A program made the translations under genes and the position numbers. This document shows positions 24,746-37,510 of a DNA stretch of 64,000 nucleotides, piece after piece; the first letter of the stretch is position 1; the number at the start of each line of letters is the position of its first letter. Source of the DNA: Streptomyces lanatus (GTDB lineage Bacteria; Actinomycetota; Actinomycetes; Streptomycetales; Streptomycetaceae); assembly GCF_014655715.1 (NCBI RefSeq), contig NZ_BNBM01000015.1, forward strand, positions 1 through 64,000, given 5' to 3'. Below the pieces are notes generated by a model, which was not told the origin of the DNA, ran no database searches, and worked only from the letters and a program-made list of their open reading frames with translations.

Positions 24746-25447
24746 TCAGGAGAGCTCCCGGAGCCACTTGCCGAAGAACGCCGGAAGCAGCACGACATGG
24801 GCTACGAGCAGGGCGACGTACGACGCAAGGAACAGCTTCCGGCTCCCTAGGAACAGAAAACTCAGGCAGAACAGGCCGTAGTCCACGGGCAGCAGAGCCA
24901 TACCGCGAACTCTGGAAGGCGGGGGCACCGGTCCGGTGGGCGTTTTCGCCCTTCGCCTTCTCAGCTGTTCCGTGAGAATCCCGCCGAAGAACAGCAGGAC
25001 AGCGGCGAACTGGAAGATGACCGGGAGCAGCAGCGCCGGCGGCGTCAGGCCGAAGAAGCGGTAGAAGGAAATCAGCACCGCCGCGTGAATGCCCAGGATT
25101 TTCGCGCAGTCCACCATGTGGTCCAGCCACTCCCCGCAAAGGCTGGACGACCGGTGCAGCCTGGCCAGCTGACCGTCCGCGGAATCGAGCGCGAACCCGA
25201 GAAGCAGAGCGAGGGAGACCCACTGTCCCAACATGTACGAGGGCGGGCGGAGAGCAATCGCGACAACGGCCGCGAAGGTGATCAGCGCGCTGACGCCCGT
25301 CACATGGTTGGGTGAGAGCCCGATACGGTATGCCGCTGCCGCGAGCAGTCTCCCGGCAGGCCGGTTGACGAACCGTGCGTAGACGGAAACCCCCTGAGCG
25401 GGTTTCTGCACCTTCGAGAGCTGCTGCAGCGTGCTGGAGAATTCCAT
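24746..25447 (-). CDS. CDP-alcohol phosphatidyltransferase family membrane protein
   Basis: A 233-residue integral membrane enzyme. It carries the full catalytic signature D-x2-D-G-x2-A-R-x8-G-x3-D-x3-D: D88, D91-G92, A95-R96, G105, D109, D113 (DSADGQLARLHRSSSLCGEW). The remainder is hydrophobic helices plus one basic loop (EQLRRRRAKTPTG). Family members transfer a phospho-alcohol from a CDP-linked donor to a lipid or polyol alcohol. Its presence with a TagD-like cytidylyltransferase in the same locus suggests a CDP-activated substrate used in polymer priming or decoration. A housekeeping phospholipid synthase role is the alternative. Confidence 0.88.
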   Translation of the reverse strand: MEFSSTLQQLSKVQKPAQGVSVYARFVNRPAGRLLAAAAYRIGLSPNHVTGVSALITFAAVVAIALRPPSYMLGQWVSLALLLGFALDSADGQLARLHRSSSLCGEWLDHMVDCAKILGIHAAVLISFYRFFGLTPPALLLPVIFQFAAVLLFFGGILTEQLRRRRAKTPTGPVPPPSRVRGMALLPVDYGLFCLSFLFLGSRKLFLASYVALLVAHVVLLPAFFGKWLRELS

Positions 25448-25520
25448 TACCTCGACCTAGTGCGTCAACTGGCGGGAGGATCAACCGCGTACCGAATTCT
25501 CGGAGTCGTCCGCGCGCGAG

Positions 25521-26648
25521 CTAATCCCGAGAGTGACAGGCACCCCGATAGATCGCCTCCAGCCGATCCGTCACCGCATGAATCGAGAACGCCTCCCGGA
25601 CGGCGCGATGCCCCGCCGCCACGAGGGCGTCCCGCTTGGCGTCGTCTGCCAGCACACTGCACACCGCGTCGGCCAGCTCTTCGGGACTGCCGTCGGTGAC
25701 CAACGCCGCGCCCCGGCCGGCCAGCTCGTTCGCGATGCCGCAACTGTCCGTGCAGACGACGGGGGTGCCCGCCGAGAGGGCCTCCATCACGGTCATCGGG
25801 AACGGTTCGTCAACGCTGGGCAGCACATAGACCGCCGCCCTCGCATACGCCCGTACCGCCTCCGGGTGCTGCAGCGCCCCGCCGTAGGAGACGATGCCCT
25901 GCAGCCCATGGGCGGCGATCAGCCGGCGCACGGTGGGGAGCATCCCCTCGTCCGCCCCGTGGACGGTGAACCGGGCGTCGGGCATCCGCCGGTGCACCAG
26001 GGCGGCCATCTCGACGAAGGCCTCAGGGCGCTTGCGCGGGTGCAGTCTGGCGAGGAAGAGCACCTCGCGGTGGCGCCGCGAGTGCTCCGCCCCTCCCCCG
26101 GGCTCGGGACACACCCCGTTGGGCAGGGTCATCAGCGGCGGACCGCCGGCACCGATGACCTCGGCAACGGCCCGGCGCTCGTGCTCGGTGAGAACCAGGC
26201 AGCCGTGCGCCCGCCGCAGCAGCGGCACGTACAAGCGGTCGAAGAGCCTGGCGACGGCAGCGTGCCGGGGCTGCAGCATGCCATGCGTCTGTGCGACGAA
26301 CTTCTTGCGGCGCAGCGCGGCGACGGCGAGCGCCGCGAGGGAGACAAGGTCGCGCCCCGCGTGCACATGGACCACGTCGGCCCTGCCCATCGACACCCAC
26401 AGGTCCCTGACCAGCAGCGGATGCATGAGCCCGGTGAAACGCCCCGGGAGCAGCGAGCGAGCCGGACGCGTTCGCAGCGGCACGGAGCCGAGGCGTTTCG
26501 GCGCCGAGGACCTGCCTCGCCACAGCGACACCAGCGTGACCTCGTGGCCACGTGCGGCGCACTCCTCAAGATGCCCGGCGGCCACGCTCGTCGGACCGCC
26601 GTACGCTCCGTCGTCGCTGACGAGCGTCACTACATGGACCACTCTCAT
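25521..26648 (-). CDS. Glycosyltransferase family 4
   Basis: A 375-residue GT-B enzyme. MRVVHVVTLVSDDGAYGGPT is the acceptor-side opening with a GG loop, VVHVHAGRDLVSLAALAVAA follows, and the linker NGVCPEPGGG leads to VLFLARLHPRKRPEAFVEMA. The donor-site motif is EPFPMTVMEALSAGTPVVCT, with the E-x7-E pattern of retaining GT4 enzymes. It overlaps the acyltransferase stop by 4 nt (ATGA). The sugar specificity cannot be read from sequence. Confidence 0.9.
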   Translation of the reverse strand: MRVVHVVTLVSDDGAYGGPTSVAAGHLEECAARGHEVTLVSLWRGRSSAPKRLGSVPLRTRPARSLLPGRFTGLMHPLLVRDLWVSMGRADVVHVHAGRDLVSLAALAVAALRRKKFVAQTHGMLQPRHAAVARLFDRLYVPLLRRAHGCLVLTEHERRAVAEVIGAGGPPLMTLPNGVCPEPGGGAEHSRRHREVLFLARLHPRKRPEAFVEMAALVHRRMPDARFTVHGADEGMLPTVRRLIAAHGLQGIVSYGGALQHPEAVRAYARAAVYVLPSVDEPFPMTVMEALSAGTPVVCTDSCGIANELAGRGAALVTDGSPEELADAVCSVLADDAKRDALVAAGHRAVREAFSIHAVTDRLEAIYRGACHSRD

Positions 26649-27232
26649 GCCGCGGCCCCATGCGTGATGACCTCACCGGGACCGACATCACGGCGGGCGA
26701 CCGCCGAGGCACCGACCACCGCGCTGCGGCCGACGGTCACGCCGCGCAGCACGACGGCCCGGGCCGCGACCCAGGATCCGGGCTCCAGACGGATGGGTCC
26801 GTTGTCGAACTCCATGGTGGGGCTGCGTCGTTGGTGACTTCCGGTGCACAGGAAGGCGTCCTGCGAGACACACACATCGCTGCCGATGATGATCGGCTGC
26901 AGGTTCAGCAACCAGGCACCCTCACCGATCCACACGTCGTCGCCGACGGTCAGCCGCCAGGGCCAGTGCACCCGGACACCGTGCCGGATCAGCACCCGCC
27001 GCCCGATCCGCGCACCGAACGCCCGCAGCACCACCGGACGCCAGCGCGCCGGGAACCACCACTTGCGGAACACGAGATGCAGTACGGCGAACCACGCAGC
27101 CTGGACCAGCCAGGGCCGCCCCTTGTCGTAGCCCGCCCCGGTGAAACCCCGCAGGGAACGTTCGACGACGGCCCTGTGCTGGGCCTGGCCCGCATGGGTG
27201 CCCCCACTAGGCGGCGCAGCGGTCTCTGACAT
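26645..27232 (-). CDS. Hexapeptide-repeat acyltransferase, WcaF-like
   Basis: A 195-residue left-handed beta-helix protein. Hexapeptide repeats run from about 85 to 190 (RRVLIRHGVRVHWPWRLTVG, DDVWIGEGAWLLNLQPIIIG, VWIG-type turns, then RGVTVGRSAVVGASAVARRD). The active-site His lies in CTGSHQ, as in WcaF/WcaB colanic-acid acetyltransferases. It probably O-acetylates a repeat-unit sugar. It is the first gene of the minus-strand polysaccharide run and has AAGGG about 8 nt before the ATG. The 270-bp region upstream is divergent with the + strand secreted gene and must contain both promoters. Confidence 0.86.
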   Translation of the reverse strand: MSETAAPPSGGTHAGQAQHRAVVERSLRGFTGAGYDKGRPWLVQAAWFAVLHLVFRKWWFPARWRPVVLRAFGARIGRRVLIRHGVRVHWPWRLTVGDDVWIGEGAWLLNLQPIIIGSDVCVSQDAFLCTGSHQRRSPTMEFDNGPIRLEPGSWVAARAVVLRGVTVGRSAVVGASAVARRDVGPGEVITHGAAA

Positions 27233-27502
27233 GGCGGCACCCTTCCCAATATGCGGAGAAACTGCATTTACGCGTATTTACTATGACCTCATCGCAAGCA
27301 CCAGCACATACAGGCGTGTTGCCGACGCGCTCGGCTGCCCGGCGCATCCGCCGTACCGACATTCGCCCTTTCCGGTGCCCTGCACCCCGGACGGCCCAGG
27401 AAAAGGGATCCCCGGGGACTGACGCCGATCCGGTTGTGCAACGAATCAGACTGCCCACAAAGGGTGCAATCGGGAAGATTCAGAGCAAAAGGAGCACTTA
27501 TC
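27233..27502. promoter_or_regulatory. Divergent intergenic region, polysaccharide cluster / secreted protein
   Basis: This 270-bp stretch separates two divergent starts. It has an AT-rich patch (about 27258-27295, for example TACGCGTATTTACTATGAC) close to the acyltransferase side. I cannot assign a clear -35/-10 pair on either strand. It is the most likely control point of the whole polysaccharide operon. Confidence 0.4.
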
Positions 27503-28048
27503 GTGCGAGTAACCAGTCGAGCGGCCACGCGGTCGGCGCGAGCGAGATGGGGAGTGCGCTGCGTCGGCCTCGGCCTGACCACGGCCCTGGCGGTCACCTT
27601 CGCGGCAGGCCCGGCGGCGGCCGCCCCGGGGCCTCAGCTGAGGGCGGAGGTAGCGCCCGAAGAGGTTGCCGACAACCCGGACTGTGACGACTTCGATCAG
27701 TTTGCCGGCTCCGAAGAGTTCGACACGGACAACGCGCCGGCGAACGGGGAAGAGCTGGACATCAACGGGCAGGGAACGATCACCCTGGGCGTCACGCAGA
27801 GAACAGAGGAGCCGGACGGGCAGCTGCTGAGCTTCAGCGTCGACGGCCCCTTCGCCGTGGTGGGAGTCATCGTCAAGGGCGGTCCGGCAAACGAGGGAGG
27901 AGCCAACCTCTACGACTACACGGGCACGCCGGCCGGCCAGATCGAAGCGGACGAGGACCTCCACGCTCAGCTCAACCCTCCCGGTAACGCCATCACCGAC
28001 ATCAGCCACGTGGCGTTCTGCGTCGTCCCGGACGGCAGCAACACCTGA
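27503..28048 (+). CDS. Small secreted protein of unknown function
   Basis: A 181-residue exported protein, the only plus-strand gene between 1 and 47.7 kb. The start is GTG at 27503, 8 nt after AAAGGAG; an earlier in-frame start is not supported. A signal peptide of about 45 residues has twin basic stretches (RAATRSARARWGVR) and ends AGPAAAAPG. The mature part is acidic, contains a Cys pair candidate (NPDCDDFDQFAG and HVAFCVV) and the C-terminal ITDISHVAFCVVP pattern found in several actinobacterial cell-surface proteins. No catalytic motif is seen. Proximity suggests a role with the polymer, but this is inference. Confidence 0.72.
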   Translation: MRVTSRAATRSARARWGVRCVGLGLTTALAVTFAAGPAAAAPGPQLRAEVAPEEVADNPDCDDFDQFAGSEEFDTDNAPANGEELDINGQGTITLGVTQRTEEPDGQLLSFSVDGPFAVVGVIVKGGPANEGGANLYDYTGTPAGQIEADEDLHAQLNPPGNAITDISHVAFCVVPDGSNT

Positions 28049-28074
28049 CGCCCTAGAGGCACACAGACACAGCA

Positions 28075-28110
28075 AAGGGGCCCGTACGACCGAAGTCGTA
28101 CGGGCCCCTT
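28075..28110. terminator. Bidirectional terminator between the secreted gene and tuf
   Basis: AAGGGGCCCGTACGAC (28075-28090) and its exact complement (28095-28110) flank a CGAA tetraloop, 16 bp in all. It lies between two convergent genes, the + strand secreted protein ending at 28048 and tuf ending at 28152, so it can serve both. Confidence 0.88.
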
Positions 28111-28151
28111 CACGAGCTCGCGCTGGAGCTACCAGGTCAAACCAACAAGAC

Positions 28152-29345
<1,194 letters not shown>

Positions 29346-29422
29346 GGGGTCCTCCTGTGGAGTGGTTCTGAACGCCTTGCTTCATCGGCGCCAGGTGATC
29401 TTTGCTGGAAAGCCCGGGCCTC

Positions 29423-29456
29423 GGGGCAAACAACCGTGTTTGCGGGTGTTTGCCCC
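29423..29456 (-). other. Two mutually exclusive hairpins in the tuf leader
   Basis: GGGGCAAACA (29423-29432) can pair with TGTTTGCCCC (29447-29456), 10 bp with a 14-nt loop. Inside that loop a second TGTTTG (29437-29442) can instead pair with CAAACA (29427-29432), giving a compact 6-bp stem with an ACCG loop. The two structures exclude each other. The element lies about 45 bp after fusA and about 80 bp before tuf. Confidence 0.6.
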
Positions 29457-29499
29457 TCAAGGCTCCGGAGTCAAGCCTAAAGCGTGTGAACGCGGTGCG

Positions 29500-31626
29500 T
29501 TACTCGCCCTTGGCCTTCGCGATGATCTCCTCGGCGACGTTCCGCGGAACCTCGGCGTAGGAGTCGAACTGCATGGAGTAGCTGGCCCGGCCGGACGTCT
29601 TGCTGCGCAGGTCGCCGACGTAACCGAACATCTCCGAGAGGGGCACGAGGCCCTTCACGACGCGAGCACCCGCCCGCTCCTCCATGGCCTGGATCTGGCC
29701 ACGGCGGGAGTTGATGTCGCCGATGACCTCACCCATGTAGTCCTCGGGCGTGGTGACCTCGACGGCCATCATCGGCTCAAGGAGCACAGGGCTGGCCTTG
29801 CGCGCGGCCTCCTTGAAGGCCTGCGAACCGGCGATCTTGAACGCGAGCTCGGAGGAGTCGACCTCGTGGTAGCCACCGTCGATGAGCGTGACGCGGACGC
29901 CCGTCATCTCGTAGCCCGCGAGGATGCCGAACTGCATGGCCTCCTGCGCACCGGCGTCGACCGAAGGGATGTACTCCTTCGGGATACGGCCACCGGTGAC
30001 CTTGTTCACGAACTCGTACGAGGCGTCGCCGCCCTCGATCGGCTCGATCGCGATCTGCACCTTGGCGAACTGGCCGGTACCACCAGTCTGCTTCTTGTGC
30101 GTGTAGTCGACGCGCTCGACGGCCTTGCGGATCGTCTCGCGGTAGGCGACCTGCGGCTTGCCGACGTTGGCCTCGACCTTGAACTCACGGCGCATACGGT
30201 CGACCAGCACCTCGAGGTGCAGCTCGCCCATACCACCGATGATGGTCTGGCCGGTCTCCTCGTCCGAGTGAACCTGGAAGGAGGGGTCCTCCTCCGCGAG
30301 ACGCTGGATGGCGACACCCAGCTTCTCCTGGTCACCCTTGGACTTGGGCTCGATGGCGACCTGAATGACCGGCGCCGGGAAGTCCATGGACTCCAGGATC
30401 ACCGGGTTCTTGTCGTCGGACAGCGTCTCACCGGTGGTGGTCTGCTTCAGGCCCATGACGGCGATGATGTCGCCGGCGCCCACCGAGTCGATCTCCTCAC
30501 GCTTGTTCGCGTGCATGCGGTAGATCTTGCCGATGCGCTCCTTCTTGCCCTTGACGGAGTTCAGCACGGCGGTGCCGGACTCCAGGCGGCCCGAGTAGAC
30601 CCGGACGAAGGTGAGCTTGCCGAGGTGCGGGTCGCTCATGATCTTGAACGCCAGCGCGGACAGCGGCTCGTCGTCGGACGGCTTGCGCTTGACGACCAGC
30701 TCGGGGTCCTTCACGTCGTGGCCCTCGATGGCCTCGACGTCGAGCGGGGTCGGCAGGTAGCGCACGACCGCGTCGAGCAGGGGCTGGACGCCCTTGTTCT
30801 TGAACGCGGTGCCACAGAACACCGGGGTGACCGTGGTGTCGCTGGACTTGCCGGACGCGATGGTGATGCGACGGATCGCGGCGTACAGCTGCTCCTCGGT
30901 GGGCTCCTGGCCCTCCAGGTACAGCTCCATGATCTCTTCGTCGTTCTCGGCGACGCCCTCGATCAGCTTGCCGCGGTACTCCTCGGCAGCCTCGGTGTGC
31001 GTGGCCGGGATGTCGACGACGTCGTACATCTCGCCCTTGGCGGCCTCGGCGGACCACACGAGCGCCTTCATGCGGACCAGGTCCACGACGCCCTTGAAGT
31101 CGGCCTCGGCGCCGATCGGAAGCTGCATGACCAGCGGCTGCGCACCGAGGCGGTCCGAGATCATGTCGACGCAGCGGTGGAACTCGGCACCGGTGCGGTC
31201 CAGCTTGTTCACGAAGCAGATGCGCGGCACGCCGTAACGGTCGGCCTGACGCCACACCGTCTCGGACTGCGGCTCCACACCGGCGACACCGTCGAACACC
31301 GTGACGGCACCGTCCAGGACGCGCAGCGAGCGCTCCACCTCGACCGTGAAGTCGACGTGGCCCGGGGTGTCGATGATGTTGATCGTGTAGTCGTTGTCCT
31401 CGAGCGGCCAGTGACAGGTGGTGGCAGCAGAGGTGATCGTGATGCCACGCTCCTGCTCCTGCTCCATCCAGTCCATGGTGGCAGCGCCGTCGTGGACTTC
31501 ACCGATCTTGTAGCTGACGCCGGTGTAGAAGAGGATCCGCTCGGTGGTGGTCGTCTTGCCCGCGTCGATGTGGGCCATGATCCCGATGTTGCGGACCTTG
31601 GCCAGGTCAAGTGAAGTGGTAGCCAT
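29500..31626 (-). CDS. fusA: Elongation factor G
   Basis: EF-G, 708 residues, a translocase. G1 is MAHIDAGKTTTTERILFYTG, G3 DTPGHVDFT, G4 NKLDR. The domain IV tip (YEFVNKVTGGRIPKEYIPSV) and domain V (LSEMFGYVGDLRSKTSGRAS) are intact. It follows rpsG by 39 bp in the str operon. Confidence 0.98.
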   Translation of the reverse strand: MATTSLDLAKVRNIGIMAHIDAGKTTTTERILFYTGVSYKIGEVHDGAATMDWMEQEQERGITITSAATTCHWPLEDNDYTINIIDTPGHVDFTVEVERSLRVLDGAVTVFDGVAGVEPQSETVWRQADRYGVPRICFVNKLDRTGAEFHRCVDMISDRLGAQPLVMQLPIGAEADFKGVVDLVRMKALVWSAEAAKGEMYDVVDIPATHTEAAEEYRGKLIEGVAENDEEIMELYLEGQEPTEEQLYAAIRRITIASGKSSDTTVTPVFCGTAFKNKGVQPLLDAVVRYLPTPLDVEAIEGHDVKDPELVVKRKPSDDEPLSALAFKIMSDPHLGKLTFVRVYSGRLESGTAVLNSVKGKKERIGKIYRMHANKREEIDSVGAGDIIAVMGLKQTTTGETLSDDKNPVILESMDFPAPVIQVAIEPKSKGDQEKLGVAIQRLAEEDPSFQVHSDEETGQTIIGGMGELHLEVLVDRMRREFKVEANVGKPQVAYRETIRKAVERVDYTHKKQTGGTGQFAKVQIAIEPIEGGDASYEFVNKVTGGRIPKEYIPSVDAGAQEAMQFGILAGYEMTGVRVTLIDGGYHEVDSSELAFKIAGSQAFKEAARKASPVLLEPMMAVEVTTPEDYMGEVIGDINSRRGQIQAMEERAGARVVKGLVPLSEMFGYVGDLRSKTSGRASYSMQFDSYAEVPRNVAEEIIAKAKGE

Positions 31627-31665
31627 AAGGCTTCAGTCTTCTCTCGGTCTCGATGGGGTCTGCGA

Positions 31666-32136
31666 CTACCAGCGGTAGTGCGCGAAGGCCTTGTTGGACT
31701 CGGCCATCTTGTGGGTGTCCTCGCGCTTCTTCACGGCCGCACCGAGGCCGTTCGAGGCGTCGAGAAGCTCGTTGAGGAGACGCTCGGTCATGGTCTTCTC
31801 GCGACGGGCGCGGGAGTAACCGACCAGCCAGCGCAGCGCGAGCGTGTTGGCACGACCGGGCTTGACCTCGATCGGAACCTGGTACGTCGCACCACCGACA
31901 CGGCGGGACTTGACCTCGAGGGTCGGCTTGATGTTCTCAAGCGCGCGCTTCAGCGTGATGATCGGGTCGTTGCCCGTCTTCTCACGCAGACCCTCCATGG
32001 CGCCGTAGACGATGCGCTCGGCGGTGGAGCGCTTGCCGTTCAGCAGCACCTTGTTGATGAGCGACGTGACAAGAGGAGAACCGTAGACCGGGTCGATGAT
32101 GACCGGGCGCTTCGGGGCGGGGCCCTTACGAGGCAT
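31666..32136 (-). CDS. rpsG: 30S ribosomal protein S7
   Basis: S7, 156 residues, nucleates 30S head assembly and in E. coli represses the str operon. The signature DPVYGSPLVTSLINKVLLNG and the beta-hairpin GGATYQVPIEVKPGRANTLA near the E-site are present. It starts 2 bp after the rpsL stop, with a GGAGAAG site lying inside the rpsL 3' end. Confidence 0.98.
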   Translation of the reverse strand: MPRKGPAPKRPVIIDPVYGSPLVTSLINKVLLNGKRSTAERIVYGAMEGLREKTGNDPIITLKRALENIKPTLEVKSRRVGGATYQVPIEVKPGRANTLALRWLVGYSRARREKTMTERLLNELLDASNGLGAAVKKREDTHKMAESNKAFAHYRW

Positions 32137-32138
32137 TC

Positions 32139-32510
32139 TTACTTCTCCTTCTTGGCGCCGTAGCGGCTGCGGGCCTGCTTGCGGTTCTTGACACCCTGGG
32201 TGTCAAGCGAACCACGGATGATCTTGTAGCGAACACCCGGCAGGTCCTTCACACGGCCGCCGCGCACGAGCACGATGGAGTGCTCCTGCAGGTTGTGTCC
32301 CTCACCCGGAATGTAAGCGGTGACCTCGATCCCGCTGGTCAGACGCACACGCGCGACCTTACGCAGGGCCGAGTTCGGCTTCTTCGGGGTGGTCGTGAAC
32401 ACACGCGTGCAGACGCCACGACGCTGAGGGGAACCCTCGAGTGCGGGCGTCTTGTTCTTCTCGACCTTGTCCTGCCGGCCCTTACGGACCAGCTGCTGGA
32501 TCGTAGGCAC
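32139..32510 (-). CDS. rpsL: 30S ribosomal protein S12
   Basis: S12, 123 residues, from a GTG at 32508-32510 with GGAG upstream; a long in-frame extension (62 codons) falls in the leader and is rejected. The decoding-centre loops are wild type: K43 in PKKPNSALRK and K88 in GGRVKDLPG, so no streptomycin-resistance substitution is seen at these classical positions. It heads the rpsL-rpsG-fusA-tuf operon. Confidence 0.98.
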   Translation of the reverse strand: MPTIQQLVRKGRQDKVEKNKTPALEGSPQRRGVCTRVFTTTPKKPNSALRKVARVRLTSGIEVTAYIPGEGHNLQEHSIVLVRGGRVKDLPGVRYKIIRGSLDTQGVKNRKQARSRYGAKKEK

Positions 32511-32560
32511 TACTTCTCCGGTTTCTGTGTGCCGAATGGTGAAGCTAACCTGGAACGTCG

Positions 32561-32585
32561 CCGACCCACGCGGTCGGGTGTGTCG
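32561..32585 (-). repeat. 25-bp ribosomal leader element, copy 2 (rpsL)
   Basis: Differs from the rpsJ copy at 15153-15177 by one base. It can fold into the same CCGACC/GGTCGG hairpin and sits 51 bp upstream of the rpsL GTG, in the same orientation. The surrounding leader sequences are otherwise not alike. Confidence 0.7.
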
Positions 32586-32704
32586 AACCCGGCGAACTTC
32601 CGCCGTGAGGCGAGAAGAGCACGGATTGCGGTGGCCGCTCACAGCTCGCTGTGCGGTCTGAAGGCACGCACAAGAGCCAGGGCACACCCCAGGCACAAGG
32701 TCTG

Positions 32705-32733
32705 AGCGTACCTACCTCAAACGCTACGGTCAA
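32705..32733 (-). promoter_or_regulatory. Promoter of the rpsL (str) operon
   Basis: On the minus strand TTGACC (32728-32733) and TACGCT (32705-32710) are spaced by 17 bp. The predicted transcript would have a leader of about 190 nt containing the shared 25-bp element. The 319-bp gap from 32511 to 32829 contains nothing coding. Confidence 0.75.
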
Positions 32734-32829
32734 AACAAATGGGCCTCGCCCGCATCGCCATACGGCCGATGTCAAGACCGCGCGGCGGGTTCGATCTTCG
32801 AATCGCCGATTCGGGCAGGCCGGTGTCGC

Positions 32830-33354
32830 TCATCCAGCCCCGGACTCGGACACGGCGGCGGCCACCATCAGCAGCGTCAGCAGCACCGCCCAGCCGGCGG
32901 TGGACAGCCACCCGAGCACGAGGCCGGTCAGCGCCAGCGTGTCACCGCCCTGCCCGGTGCGGCGTATCTCGGTACGCGCCGCATGCCCGAGGACGACGGC
33001 CGGAATGCCGGTCAGCCCGAAGCTCACCAGACACAACACCCCGCAGACCGCCGCACCGACGGCCTTGCTGTTGGTCGGCGGCCGCGGCGACGCCAGGAAC
33101 GTGCCCGGTACGGGCGTGACGGGCGCCGACTGCGGCATCGGGCCCTGGGGCAGGTCGGCGACCAGCAGGGCGAGCTCACCCACCGTACGAGCCGTGTAGG
33201 CCCGTGTGACCCGCTTCTCGAACTCGGGCTGCTCGAGCCGCCCCTCGCCATAGCCGGCCCTGAGCACGTCCACGGCCCGCTCACGGTCGGCGTGCGAGGC
33301 GAGCATCACCGGGGCGTTCGACCCGGACCACGGCTGCCACGACGGTTGCCCCAT
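32830..33354 (-). CDS. DUF1707/DUF4190-type membrane protein
   Basis: A 174-residue protein. The N-terminal DUF1707-like module has MLASHADRERAVDVLRAGYG, then RLEQPEFEKRVTRAYTARTV and GELALLVADL. After a Pro-rich linker come two membrane segments (VGAAVCGVLCLVSFGLTGIP and LVLGWLSTAGWAVLLTLLMV) in a DUF4190-like tail. The ATG has a strong GGGGGAGGTG site; a 41-residue upstream extension is rejected. Function is unknown. It is isolated between the rpoC terminator and the rpsL promoter and is probably expressed on its own. Confidence 0.82.
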   Translation of the reverse strand: MGQPSWQPWSGSNAPVMLASHADRERAVDVLRAGYGEGRLEQPEFEKRVTRAYTARTVGELALLVADLPQGPMPQSAPVTPVPGTFLASPRPPTNSKAVGAAVCGVLCLVSFGLTGIPAVVLGHAARTEIRRTGQGGDTLALTGLVLGWLSTAGWAVLLTLLMVAAAVSESGAG

Positions 33355-33464
33355 GGAGAGCACCTCCCCCGTACTGGTCGGAGTCTCTCCATGATGCGCC
33401 GAACGGGCATTCCAGGCATCGGGGTCCACCCGGAGAAAACCCGGAGACGGTCTCAGGGAACGCC

Positions 33465-33498
33465 GAAGGGCGGCCACCCCGAGAGGTGACCGCCCTTC
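33465..33498 (-). terminator. rpoBC terminator
   Basis: CCGCCCTTC (33490-33498) pairs with GAAGGGCGG (33465-33473). The stem extends inward through CACC/GGTG after one mismatch, 13 pairs in all, with a 6-nt loop. It begins 14 bp past the rpoC stop, consistent with the end of the rpoBC transcript. Confidence 0.75.
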
Positions 33499-33512
33499 AT
33501 ACGATCGCTCGC

Positions 33513-37412
<3,900 letters not shown>

Positions 37413-37471
37413 TATGCGTCAATCCCTCTCAGGGTTGTAAGTCTTGGGGTCTGAAACGGGGGCCTGGGGGT

Positions 37472-37502
37472 CGGCGGGGCCCTGTGGGTGAGGGCCCCGC
37501 CG
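37472..37502 (-). other. 12-bp intercistronic hairpin between rpoB and rpoC
   Basis: CGGCGGGGCCCT (37472-37483) pairs perfectly with AGGGCCCCGCCG (37491-37502) around GTGGGTG. It begins 8 bp after the rpoB stop. No U-tract follows, and the two subunits must be made in equal amounts, so an RNA-stability or processing role is more likely than full termination. Confidence 0.7.
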
Positions 37503-37510
37503 GACTCCCG

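Noticed and set aside
32511..32696. A 62-codon N-terminal extension of S12
   Set aside because: It would lie in the leader containing the 25-bp element, and S12 has a fixed length of about 123 residues.
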